Assembly (NCBI RefSeq): GCF_000828085.3
Contig: NZ_JXCA02000031.1
Location: forward strand, 127,858 to 191,857
Length of the DNA: 64,000 bases
Direction of reading: 5' to 3'
Source: Scytonema tolypothrichoides VB-61278
GTDB taxonomy: Bacteria > Cyanobacteriota > Cyanobacteriia > Cyanobacteriales > Nostocaceae
Position numbers and translations under genes: made by a program
In this document: positions 18,593 through 26,834 of the stretch, one piece after another
Layout of the letters: each line of letters opens with the position of its first letter
Numbering within the stretch: the first letter of the stretch is position 1
The notes under the pieces: generated by a model
Seen by the model: only the letters and a program-made list of their open reading frames with translations
Told to the model about the DNA's origin: nothing
The model's database searches: none

Positions 18593-20200
18593 TTACTCCA
18601 AACATGCCGAGAAGTATTGACGGTATAAGTCACAGCTAGGAACACAAGCATTGCGAATAATTTTGATTAACCCCAGACTATGCAGTTTGAACATAATTTC
18701 GGGATTAAATTGAACAGATTCAAGAGCAATTACTACTTCTTTATATGCTGACTCTAACTGAGAATCATCTTGCAAACACCTCAGTTGTTCTCGTAAATGA
18801 TGGCTAAAGATTCCCTCTTCTGTGGGTGCGAGTGTCAATAGTTCCTCTAAGGATATTTCCTGGTTTTTAAGATTGGCGAATGCTTCTTGCATGAGATAGG
18901 GATGTCCGCCTAGCAACGTCATCAGTTTAATTATGCCTTGTTCTGCCAACTGAATATCTACTTCATACAACTGAGCCATTTTTTCTATCTGAGAAAGGTT
19001 AAACTCAGGTAACTCAATCGCTAATCCAACATTAAACGGTGAGCGATTAGTGTCCAGGGTTGGATAAACTTCTGTAGAATTAACCACGACTAACCTCAGT
19101 TTCTTCCAAATTTTCCCCATCCTGTCACCCTGTTTAGCAGTTTCGTACCAACTGCGGAGGAGTAAGCAGAATTCAGAAAAAATATTTTCGCATTGAAACA
19201 GTCGCTCAAAATTATCTATAGTAAAAACCAGAGATGTATCAACGTTTGGTAATAAATACTTTTGAAAATAACGAGTACAGCTAGTATTGATTCCCAGTTC
19301 ATCTTGCCAGTACTCATTCAATTTTGGCTCTAGTTCTAAAATATCCGAGATATTAATACATAACCACTGTAAAAAAGTTTTTAAATTAGTGAGAACAGAA
19401 CTATCAGCAAGCTTCAAATCTAACTTCGCTGTTTTGTAACCCTTGTCTCGGGCATAGTCAAGCAATTTCTCACTCAACTTGGTCTTGCCCATCCTCTGAG
19501 GAGCTTTAATCCGAATCAGCGCTCCTGGTTGTACAATTGCTTTATAACATTTCTCCTCTATGGGTGGTCGTTCAATATATATGCTTGTGTCTTGTTCTGT
19601 AGAAGAATTAGTAGAAGAATTATCAATCCAAGAAAGTTTGTTTTTAAAAACTGGTATTTGTCCTTGTGAAACATCTTCCATTTGAATAGCAACCAATCCT
19701 TCCTCAAAAGCTCTTTTAATAACATCTTGACTCTCTGGATTTTCGTACCCTAGTCCATCATAAAAGCCAATAGCAAATACAATAGCAGCTTTGTCACCAA
19801 TCGGCTGATTCATGCCAATAGTATAATTAATGTGTTGGCTAATTGCTTGAGCGGATTTTTCGGAATAACAAGCATTTAGTAATACACACTGAACAGAATT
19901 GGCGTGTAGCTTAAATAATGCTGCTAATCCCGTTGGTGATACGGGTTTATGGTTTCCGCCATCGTCTTCTAACACCAAACTACCATCTTCCATCCCATGT
20001 CCACAAAAATGGACAATTTGAGGATGTTCTTCTGCTATGGCACGACGAATATCTATTGGACGTACAGCAGTTCTAATTTTTATTTCAAACAAATCCCGTT
20101 TTACTGCGCGTCTAATAGCTTCTTCTATTTTGCGAATTTCTTTATCAAAACGTAATCCATCAGGGATTGCTGCTAGGATTAATACTTTATTATTAGACAT
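18593..20200 (-). CDS. CHAT protease domain fused to an AAA-like NTPase
   Basis: Residues 1-175 are a caspase-like CHAT domain with its expected dyad, His68 in VHFCGHGM and Cys111 in LLNACYS. After a linker comes a P-loop NTPase with APQRMGKTKL (about 233-242) and a Walker B-like LVFTIDNFERLF (about 330-342). A winged-helix part with GGHPYL and YFSACLE ends the protein. CHAT domains are activated by associated NTPases to cleave specific targets in bacterial defence and cell-death systems. The neighbour downstream, 3 bases away, is the likely partner. A truncated paralogue with its own partner lies at 13158-13661. Confidence 0.8.
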   Translation of the reverse strand: MSNNKVLILAAIPDGLRFDKEIRKIEEAIRRAVKRDLFEIKIRTAVRPIDIRRAIAEEHPQIVHFCGHGMEDGSLVLEDDGGNHKPVSPTGLAALFKLHANSVQCVLLNACYSEKSAQAISQHINYTIGMNQPIGDKAAIVFAIGFYDGLGYENPESQDVIKRAFEEGLVAIQMEDVSQGQIPVFKNKLSWIDNSSTNSSTEQDTSIYIERPPIEEKCYKAIVQPGALIRIKAPQRMGKTKLSEKLLDYARDKGYKTAKLDLKLADSSVLTNLKTFLQWLCINISDILELEPKLNEYWQDELGINTSCTRYFQKYLLPNVDTSLVFTIDNFERLFQCENIFSEFCLLLRSWYETAKQGDRMGKIWKKLRLVVVNSTEVYPTLDTNRSPFNVGLAIELPEFNLSQIEKMAQLYEVDIQLAEQGIIKLMTLLGGHPYLMQEAFANLKNQEISLEELLTLAPTEEGIFSHHLREQLRCLQDDSQLESAYKEVVIALESVQFNPEIMFKLHSLGLIKIIRNACVPSCDLYRQYFSACLE

Positions 20201-20214
20201 TAGGCGATCGCTCG

Positions 20215-20385
20215 TTAATTCTTAACGACGCTAGTAACTAAATTGGGCTTACTGGATAGGGAATTTTTGGTATTCTTTAGCCATTGCTCAATTAGTTCAG
20301 TTATCACTTGGCTCATCTTCAGCCCACGGATAGCACAGGCTGCGTGAAACCGTTTTTTCGTGTTGTCTGCGATACTAATGTGCAT
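20215..20385 (-). CDS. ParG-like ribbon-helix-helix protein
   Basis: From ATG 20385 the protein has 56 residues, beginning MHISIADNTKKRFHAACAI and continuing GLKMSQVITELIEQWL. The layout is strand, helix, turn, helix, as in ParG/Arc-type dimeric DNA binders. It lies 14 bases upstream of the CHAT-NTPase gene in the same direction and could be the operon's repressor. The longer frame up to 20445 has no better start. No toxin partner is visible. Confidence 0.6.
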   Translation of the reverse strand: MHISIADNTKKRFHAACAIRGLKMSQVITELIEQWLKNTKNSLSSKPNLVTSVVKN

Positions 20386-20466
20386 AGGTTTTACAAATCT
20401 GAGGCTGCAAAAAAACAGTATCCATACAAACCTACAAATGGACAAGATCTGATTCCAGACAAATGC

Positions 20467-20582
20467 AGGACTTACGCAAAAACTCTTTTGAACCTCTTTT
20501 CTTTGTGTCCTTTGCGTTCTACCCTGCGGGAAGCCGCTTCGCGTCTATGTGGTTCGTTTTTCTATAACTTTGCGTAAGTCCT
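20467..20582. mobile_element. MITE-like element with AGGACTTACGCAAA ends
   Basis: AGGACTTACGCAAA at 20467-20480 and its exact complement at 20569-20582 bound 116 bp. The interior contains CCTGCGGGAAGCCGCTTCGCG and no gene. A small non-autonomous element is the likely identity. Confidence 0.65.
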
Positions 20583-20707
20583 AAAATGTTATCAATTTCA
20601 GCTTTATTTTTGATAGCCTGATTATACACTTCACACCCGCCCTGAACACTCACCCACTCGACGCCCGCGTGACACACAGCAATCATGTACTCAAAGGAAT
20701 ATTTCTA

Positions 20708-21187
20708 TTATTTGAAATATTCATGTTCAAGTATCGACATAATAACTAACGAAGAATACTTGTCTTCTTGCTTCACCGCTTCTCTCAAAATTCCTTCCTC
20801 CTTGAAACCCACTGACTGATAAACGTGTCTAGCACGTTGGTTGTGTTCAAAGACATCTAACCAAAAACGATGAGCACTATACTCTTCAAAAACCTTCTTA
20901 ATCAGGATTTGCAATGCTCTTTTGCCATATCCTAGTCCTGGTTGATCAATAATAATTCGAGTTAATTCAATACTACGGTTTGATGATTGGAAGCCTGACA
21001 AAATAGCATAACCAATTACTTCTGGTGATTCATTTTCAATCATGAAGTAACGCTTATCATCATTGTTCAAGTTTCTGTTGTGTTCATCTCGACTCCAACG
21101 AAAGATAAAGTCTTTGAACTCATTTCTGGCTTCCTGACATAAGATAAACTCAATATCTGTTGATTCAGCGTATCGTATTTTGATCAC
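20708..21187 (-). CDS. GNAT acetyltransferase, RimJ/RimL-like
   Basis: The 159-residue protein begins IKIRYAESTDIEFI and has the central strand VIGYAILSGF and the acetyl-CoA loop GLGYGKRALQILI. It ends with NQRARHVYQSVGFKEEG and LVIMSILEHEYF, the order of an Acetyltransf_3/RimJ-type enzyme. Members acetylate protein N-termini or small amines; the substrate is unknown. It is separated from neighbours by repeats. Confidence 0.8.
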   Translation of the reverse strand: MIKIRYAESTDIEFILCQEARNEFKDFIFRWSRDEHNRNLNNDDKRYFMIENESPEVIGYAILSGFQSSNRSIELTRIIIDQPGLGYGKRALQILIKKVFEEYSAHRFWLDVFEHNQRARHVYQSVGFKEEGILREAVKQEDKYSSLVIMSILEHEYFK

Positions 21188-21203
21188 ACCTTTTCAAGAC
21201 CTT

Positions 21204-21390
21204 GAACAGTGAACAGTGAACAGTGAACAGTAAACAGTAAAGGAGTCAGGAGTCAGGAGTCAGGAGTCAGAAGTCGCAATTCTTTATTTCTTCCTTCAGC
21301 AATACTGAATTCAGAATTGCTGTTAGCGCAGCGGGACGCAGTCCATTCTTCTTCTAACTGGTAACTGATAACTGGTAACTGGTAACTGTT
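21204..21390. repeat. Three different STRR tracts
   Basis: GAACAGT units at 21204-21239 are followed directly by GGAGTCA units at 21242-21275. After about 80 bases, AACTGGT/AACTGAT units occupy 21356-21390. Three heptamer families in one spacer is notable. Confidence 0.85.
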
Positions 21391-21416
21391 AAAAAGCATT
21401 CTATCATCCTAAGTGT

Positions 21417-21833
21417 ATGACTATGCTGCAAAATCCTACCATCCGCACCCCTGTTGCAATCAGTCTTGGCGCAATTGCTGGAGCACTATCGCGTTATTAC
21501 CTCGGTTTATGGTTCAATCAGCTTTTTGGTACAGGATTTCCCTACGGTACACTGATTATTAACATCAGTGGTTGTTTTGTTATGGGTTTCTTTACCACGT
21601 TGTTAATAGGACTATTGAGAGCGATTTCTCTTGATGCCCGACTGCTAGTCACCACTGGCTTTTTAGGCTCTTATACCACGTTTTCAACTTATGAATTAGA
21701 TACAGCTAAGTTGCTTCAACAAGGTAACTTAGAAATTGGTTTGTTCTACTGGTTCAGCAGTGCGGTATTAGGAATGGTATGCTTTCAGTTAGGGATTATC
21801 TGCGCTAATTTTTTCACAATTATAAAGGAATGA
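21417..21833 (+). CDS. crcB: Fluoride channel CrcB/Fluc, first copy
   Basis: The 138-residue protein has four membrane helices and the family motifs [31 protein letters not shown] and [17 protein letters not shown]. Fluc proteins form dual-topology dimers that let fluoride out of the cell. The second copy at 21905 is convergent, with only 71 bases between the stops. The two could form a heterodimer with fixed opposite topologies. No fluoride riboswitch was recognised upstream. Confidence 0.9.
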   Translation: MTMLQNPTIRTPVAISLGAIAGALSRYYLGLWFNQLFGTGFPYGTLIINISGCFVMGFFTTLLIGLLRAISLDARLLVTTGFLGSYTTFSTYELDTAKLLQQGNLEIGLFYWFSSAVLGMVCFQLGIICANFFTIIKE

Positions 21834-21904
21834 TAACTCATTCTAATAACTGCAAATAAATTGCTCCAGAAATGACATGTGCCCCGATAATAAGATACTA
21901 CAAA

Positions 21905-22306
21905 TTATATCACTCTTGCTAACAAGATTCCCAGTTCTATACTAACAAATCCTAATAACGGGCTACCAAACCAATAAAGTAATGCAGTTTGATAACCTTT
22001 CGTTTGTAACAAATTTGAGGTGTCTAGGGCATATGTAGAAAAAGTGGTGTAAGAACCTAAAAATCCCACTGCAACTAATAATTGCACAACCTGAGAAATC
22101 CCAAACTTGGATGTGAGGGTAATAAAAAAACCCATCACAAAAGCCCCTGTTATATTGATAAAGAAGGTTCCATAAGGAAATGTTGTCCCAAAGCGAGACG
22201 CAAAAAATAAAGTAAGGTAATAGCGACTTAGGGCACCTGGAATTGCTCCTAAGCTAATGGCAAGAAGAGTAGAAATAGCAGAATTCATAGAAGTGACTAA
22301 TATCAT
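21905..22306 (-). CDS. crcB: Fluoride channel CrcB/Fluc, second copy
   Basis: The 133-residue protein is a clear paralogue of the first, with [30 protein letters not shown] and [17 protein letters not shown]. Four helices are predicted from the hydrophobicity. The start may be the ATG at 22306 or, six codons later, at 22288. Paired crcB genes are common where each subunit has one orientation in the membrane. Confidence 0.9.
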   Translation of the reverse strand: MILVTSMNSAISTLLAISLGAIPGALSRYYLTLFFASRFGTTFPYGTFFINITGAFVMGFFITLTSKFGISQVVQLLVAVGFLGSYTTFSTYALDTSNLLQTKGYQTALLYWFGSPLLGFVSIELGILLARVI

Positions 22307-22339
22307 GTTCGCCTAATTAGTTATCGTTGCAGTCCTCGC

Positions 22340-22400
22340 GTTACCCCTCCCTAACCCTCCCCTTACTAAGGGGAGGGTGCCCGATAGGGCGGGTGGGGTT
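22340..22400. repeat. CCCTCC/GGGAGGG hairpin repeat
   Basis: The segment reads CCCTCCCTAACCCTCCCC, then ACTAAGGGGAGGG and GGGCGGGTGGGG. It forms a G/C-rich hairpin of the dispersed cyanobacterial type. Confidence 0.6.
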
Positions 22401-22410
22401 TTCGAGATTT

Positions 22411-22436
22411 ATAAGTGTTCATCCGAACTTGATATA
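22411..22436. repeat. Solo terminal repeat of the IS630-type element
   Basis: ATAAGTGTTCATCCGAACTT continues with GATATA and matches the right end of the IS630-type element at 59908-59933 in 25 of 26 bases. No transposase is nearby. It may be a scar left by excision or the end of a small derivative. Confidence 0.65.
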
Positions 22437-22621
22437 ACTGGTTGTTCTAAATTTGGATTGAGTGCATTTCAGCCAACTTATTCACTTTTCACACTTGAAG
22501 TTAGTGAGTTATCAGATACAACGAATATAGCAATATGTGACTGTTTTTAGAAGATGCCCCTGTTATAGCCATTTTTAACAGTTATCAGTTGTTCCCTGTT
22601 CCCTGTTCCCTATTCACTGAT

Positions 22622-23149
22622 TTAATGTTTAATATTCAAATTGAGGACATAACTTCCCACTTGGAGATCTCCCACCCACAATTCATATTCTACAGACAAA
22701 TTCTCTGGCAAAGGATGTCCGCTCACCGTTAGATGACGAGTAAAATTCCGCAAGCGAATAGGTTTATTTGGTTGTTGTGAATTTTGTTGTTGTAAATCAT
22801 TTGGCAACCAATAGCAAGTGGTGCCAGAAACGCCCTGTTGCCAAATGTGACGGTAACTCATTTGAGCGTTACCTTGCATAGTCATGACGACTCGTTTTGG
22901 AGAAATCTCTAACCACAAGACTCGGCGACTGGTGTTGACATCAGCATTACCTTGCTCTTGGCTACTTATACTCTCTGGACTAAAAAAGTTTGTCATTTCA
23001 CAATCTGTGACAGGTGGTGCAGTCAGTACTATATGGAATCGATTACGATCCTTCTGATGCAGTGTCACCGGAGTTTCCACAACAGACCAAATTGGTAGGT
23101 CTGCGGACATAAGTGATAGAGATACTGACTTGCAATGATGAGTTATCAT
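22622..23149 (-). CDS. Conserved-looking hypothetical protein
   Basis: The protein is about 175 residues; the start may be ATG 23149 or 23110, and neither has a good ribosome-binding site. It is rich in beta-strand-like segments, for example RVLWLEISPKRVVMTMQGNA and LSVEYELWVGDLQVGSYVLNL. A central polar region contains QQQNSQQPN. No membrane span, catalytic motif or family is recognised. It lies downstream of the caspase-STAND gene in the same direction, about 280 bases away. Confidence 0.5.
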   Translation of the reverse strand: MITHHCKSVSLSLMSADLPIWSVVETPVTLHQKDRNRFHIVLTAPPVTDCEMTNFFSPESISSQEQGNADVNTSRRVLWLEISPKRVVMTMQGNAQMSYRHIWQQGVSGTTCYWLPNDLQQQNSQQPNKPIRLRNFTRHLTVSGHPLPENLSVEYELWVGDLQVGSYVLNLNIKH

Positions 23150-23429
23150 GGGAGTGATCAGGGGTAAAAACAATATTAAAAAGATTTTCTTAATACACCT
23201 CTACTTATCTCATAGGTGACAGCAAGAGTGACTTATGCACTAAATTGGTTCGCTTAAGTAGAGCAACATTGAAAAGCGTAAAGATAGAGTCTTTGAGATT
23301 GTCAGATTAGTAGTTCGATAACATCTGGCAGACGATAATGCAGGTAAAGCCTTGTTCAACAGTTGGTAAAATAATTCTTCCTCAATTGTGACATAGCTAT
23401 TTTGGCATCGCTTCTGCGGTTCCTTGTCC

Positions 23430-26168
23430 CTACTTCTGCAGTGGTAAACCCAGCTTGGCACGAAACTCATCATCGTAGTACGCCTCCTCCCAATTTTTGG
23501 CAGATTTAACTTGCTCAGGAGTCAGATTTTTAGCACCGATGAGGTTGGCACTGCTGAGGTTGGCACTGCTGAGGTTGGCAACGGCGAGGTCGGCATCGCT
23601 GAGGATGGCATAGATGAGGTAGGCACCGGTGAGGTTGGCAGTCCTGAGGTTGGTACCGTTGAGGTTGGCAAGGGTGAGGATGGCACTGTTGAGGTTGGCA
23701 CCGGTGAGGTTGGCAGTGCTGAGGTTGGCAGTGCTGAGGTCGGCATTGCTGAGGTTGGCAGTGCTGAGGTTGGCAGTGCTGAGGTCGGCACCGCTGAGGT
23801 TGACACCGCTAAGGTTGGCATCGATGAGGTTGATATTGGTAAGGGAGACACCAAGGTTAACCAGTTCTTGAAGTGCCAAGATTCTTGCCTGACTGTTCTC
23901 CTTTCCTTCAGTAGCATCAATGGTTGCCCGAAGTTGGCTTATCTTTATCTCTCTTGCAATCACAACTCCCAGGTAAATAGTTAAACTCAGGGGAATAATC
24001 AAACCTAGTCCAACAAACTTAATTCGATTATTCCGTTTATGTCTCAAACTTTGGTCAATCAAATCCTGAGTCAAATCCGATAGCGTCAAGTTTCCAACTT
24101 GCTCCTGCTGAAACGCCCTTGCTTCTTGCAATGGTTTTCCCTGGAGTAAATAATCCTTCGCCTTTTTCCTCTCTTCCCACTCAACAGCCGCCGTCTCAAT
24201 TTTGCGTTTTTGTCTGAGTTTGTCTCGGTTCTCATCGAGCCATTTTCGTAATAGCGACCAATGGCGAATCAGTGCTTCATGGGCAACATCCACCACCGCA
24301 ACCTTACCGGAGTTCGCCCCTTTCTCAATTAAGGTGCTGGTGACAACTAACTTGGCATCTGCTAACTTTTGAATCACCTGCTCGACTAAAGCTGGCGCTC
24401 GCTGCGATGTGACTAAATCTCGTTGTAAAACCCGCCTGCGAGTATCTTCTGTTCCTTCTCCTAGCTGTGTCAGTTCCAGAAAAATCTGCTTTGCTGTCAC
24501 TTGCTCCTCAGTTGATAAAGACTCATAAACCTGATTAGCACGTTTTTGCAGCGTTCCCTTCACTCCACCAAGCCGCGTATATGTGGAGAGCGTTAATTTT
24601 TCGTCTTCTCGCTGTTGACAAATTTCTGTGAGTGTGTATTGCAATAACGGCAAGCTTCCCGGTGAACCTTCTACATCGGCAATAATTTGGTTAACGAGTT
24701 CTGGCTCAACTTGCAAATTTACCTGTTTTGCAGGTTCGACAATTGCCTGTCTCAACTCTTCTGAGTTCATGGGCGTAACTGTCACCAGATTTTGCTGAAT
24801 CTGCTGTGCCAGTCCGCTATACTCTTGCTCGGCACACTTGCCAAAAAAATCCGCCCGCATCGTCAGCACCAAACAGAGTTTATCGCCGCCTGTCTTCTCC
24901 AAAGCACCCAATAGGCACTCAAAAAACTGCTGTCGTTCAGTGATGTCTTTGCACAGAGTAAAAGCTTCCTCAAATTGATCGACTACCAGCAACACCCGCT
25001 TGGTGTCCGCAGTGTCAATCAAATATCTTAACCCCTCAGCTTTCTTGGCAATCAATTCCTCTGCTTTTGCTAACTGGGATGCCCGGTCAATACCTGATAA
25101 CTCCGAATCCACAAACGCAAGTGCTAAACTTTGGAGGGGATGCTCACCTGGTTGAAAAATCTTGATTTGCCAAGTCTCACTACCTGACAACCGCCGCCCC
25201 AGCTTCAGCTGATAAAGTAATCCTGCCCTAACGACACTTGACTTGCCACTCCCAGATGCTCCCAGCACCGCTAGAAAATTCCCTGCTCGCACTTGTTCTA
25301 TGAGTTGGTCTGTCAGCGCTTGTCTACCGTAAAAATACTGAGCATCTTCTGGAGTGCAGTCAAAGTATTGCAACCCCCGATAAGGACAAATGCTCGTGAC
25401 AACTGAATGACTAGACTCAATATCTGGCGCTTTCCAAGTGCGAGTCAGGTTAATTGCACCACCAGAATTAGCAAACAAGGGACGCTGGGGGAATGCTTGT
25501 AAACGTTGATTGAGAACATCAATAAGAGTGTAATTTGTCACCCATGTGCTGGAATTGCGTTTGGGGTCAAGTGCTTGCAGTAAAGCGTCTGTCAGCACAC
25601 TATGATTGCTACTAATCGCCTCATAAGCAACCTCGAATTCTCTTGAAGCAGCAATAAAACACCTATCTCTTCCTTTCCCCCTATCCCCCGGATCGGCTTC
25701 AGCAAAATTCAGCAACTCACCACTGTAACAGCAATCCAACCAGATAATCTGCTGTTTGATTGGACTTTCTTGCAGTAGTTCGCGCAGCCATTTCAAGCGA
25801 ATTCCCCAGTTTCCCAAATCAGGATTGACATCGCTGGTAGCGAGAAAGCCTTCCTGAATTCCTTTATTTTTACGCAATCCATGACCAGAAAAATACAGCA
25901 GCGCAGTATCTGGAATATTTTTGCCTTCTGGCTTAAACAGTTGGACGATCGCTTCTTCTAGTTGAGTTAATGTAACTTGAGTTTTCTGACCAACGCGAAT
26001 TGTGTTATTCTGCTTATCCTTGACACCGGGTAGGCGCTTAACGTTAAATTCGCCGTAGTCTTGTAAAAGAGTGGCGATAGCTTCCGCATCCTGTGCAGGT
26101 GCTGTCAAAGCAGTTAAACGCTCATAACTATAGGTATTAATTCCAACTACCAAAGCGTCTCGGCTCAT
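23430..26168 (-). CDS. Orthocaspase-STAND NTPase-pentapeptide repeat protein
   Basis: From ATG 26168 the protein has 912 residues. Residues 1-240 are a caspase-like peptidase (C14) with His96 in YFSGHGL and the Cys pair in LDCCYSGE, Cys147 being the likely nucleophile. A STAND-type NTPase follows, with Walker A GASGSGKSSVVRAG (about 303) and Walker B VLLVVDQFEEAF (about 398). A membrane helix is at about 735-757. The end is about 20 pentapeptide units such as ANLSG and ADLST. The design fits a self-guarding switch in which ligand sensing by the STAND part releases the protease. It is divergent from the Trypco1-like gene. Confidence 0.88.
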   Translation of the reverse strand: MSRDALVVGINTYSYERLTALTAPAQDAEAIATLLQDYGEFNVKRLPGVKDKQNNTIRVGQKTQVTLTQLEEAIVQLFKPEGKNIPDTALLYFSGHGLRKNKGIQEGFLATSDVNPDLGNWGIRLKWLRELLQESPIKQQIIWLDCCYSGELLNFAEADPGDRGKGRDRCFIAASREFEVAYEAISSNHSVLTDALLQALDPKRNSSTWVTNYTLIDVLNQRLQAFPQRPLFANSGGAINLTRTWKAPDIESSHSVVTSICPYRGLQYFDCTPEDAQYFYGRQALTDQLIEQVRAGNFLAVLGASGSGKSSVVRAGLLYQLKLGRRLSGSETWQIKIFQPGEHPLQSLALAFVDSELSGIDRASQLAKAEELIAKKAEGLRYLIDTADTKRVLLVVDQFEEAFTLCKDITERQQFFECLLGALEKTGGDKLCLVLTMRADFFGKCAEQEYSGLAQQIQQNLVTVTPMNSEELRQAIVEPAKQVNLQVEPELVNQIIADVEGSPGSLPLLQYTLTEICQQREDEKLTLSTYTRLGGVKGTLQKRANQVYESLSTEEQVTAKQIFLELTQLGEGTEDTRRRVLQRDLVTSQRAPALVEQVIQKLADAKLVVTSTLIEKGANSGKVAVVDVAHEALIRHWSLLRKWLDENRDKLRQKRKIETAAVEWEERKKAKDYLLQGKPLQEARAFQQEQVGNLTLSDLTQDLIDQSLRHKRNNRIKFVGLGLIIPLSLTIYLGVVIAREIKISQLRATIDATEGKENSQARILALQELVNLGVSLTNINLIDANLSGVNLSGADLSTANLSTANLSNADLSTANLSTANLTGANLNSAILTLANLNGTNLRTANLTGAYLIYAILSDADLAVANLSSANLSSANLIGAKNLTPEQVKSAKNWEEAYYDDEFRAKLGLPLQK

Positions 26169-26318
26169 AAAAGACAGCTTCACTCCAGTTTTGCAGAGTT
26201 ATTACTTAACAGATACAACATCCTCGCCAAGATTTCCGGTTTTGTAAAACTTCATTAAGTATAAATACAGTAGTCCCATGATAATTTTTTAATTGCTTTT
26301 CAATTAACAATTCCTACT

Positions 26319-26723
26319 ATGACCAAACTCACACCCATCCAGCTAGATGACAACACGATTATTTATATTGAAGCCACAGACGACGTGAACGTTCCCTCAG
26401 TTATCGCTGAAGAACCCGCAGAGGAACAGGAAGAAGCACTGATTGACAAGGGAATCAGTCCGGAAGCTGTGCGCAAGCAAATTGTGCAAAATTTTCAGAT
26501 CATTCACACCACAATTCGTGCTTACACCGTTTGTAGCTTGAATGCATTTAAGCAACTTCCAATTCCAGGAGTCAATAAAGTGACTTTAGAATTTGGTATC
26601 GAATTGGGTGGAGAAGCAGGCATACCTTATGTGACAAAAGGGACTGCTAAGAGTAACTTGAAGGTTACTGTTGAGTGTTCATTTCCCAAGGAAATAACCA
26701 AATCAGTGAACAGTGAACAGTAA
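26319..26723 (+). CDS. Trypco1-type (CU044_2847 family) protein
   Basis: The 134-residue protein begins MTKLTPIQLDDNTIIYIEAT and contains KVTLEFGIELGGEAGIPYV and KSNLKVTVECSFP. This is the pattern of the small domain that co-occurs with trypsin-like and caspase-like proteases in bacterial conflict systems. Here it sits head-to-head with a caspase-STAND gene 150 bases away, which fits. The last residues and the stop codon come from a GAACAGT heptamer tract, so the natural C-terminus has been replaced. Confidence 0.7.
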   Translation: MTKLTPIQLDDNTIIYIEATDDVNVPSVIAEEPAEEQEEALIDKGISPEAVRKQIVQNFQIIHTTIRAYTVCSLNAFKQLPIPGVNKVTLEFGIELGGEAGIPYVTKGTAKSNLKVTVECSFPKEITKSVNSEQ

Positions 26724-26825
26724 ACAGTGAACAAGGGGTGGACGAGTCCGTTTCCTACCTGATACTGCGCTTCCTTGATAACTGATAACTGATAACTGGT
26801 AACTGATAACTGTTCACTGTTAAAT
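26704..26825. repeat. STRR tracts flanking a GGACGAGTCCGTTTCC unit
   Basis: GAACAGT-type units at 26704-26735 are followed by ACAAGGGGTGGACGAGTCCG at about 26732-26751, then AACTGAT/AACTGGT units at 26776-26825. The same arrangement recurs at 34446-34566, and in part at 32578-32643. Confidence 0.8.
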
Positions 26826-26834
26826 AATAATCTT

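Noticed and set aside
21392-21416. Fluoride riboswitch upstream of crcB
   Set aside because: The spacer is made of heptamer repeats and lacks the conserved pseudoknot layout.
23240-23473. A 77-codon minus-strand frame after the caspase-STAND gene
   Set aside because: It overlaps the end of that gene in another frame and has no recognisable family or ribosome-binding site.
23511-23984. A 157-codon plus-strand frame rich in EVGTA units, and another on the minus strand in a different frame
   Set aside because: Both are antisense or out-of-frame readings of the pentapeptide repeat DNA of the caspase-STAND gene; the 15-base period keeps all frames open.
26732-26763. Hammerhead-ribozyme-like core in GGACGAGTCCGTTTCC...CTGATA
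   Set aside because: The CTGANGA and GAAA core boxes are not in the required order around three stems on either strand.
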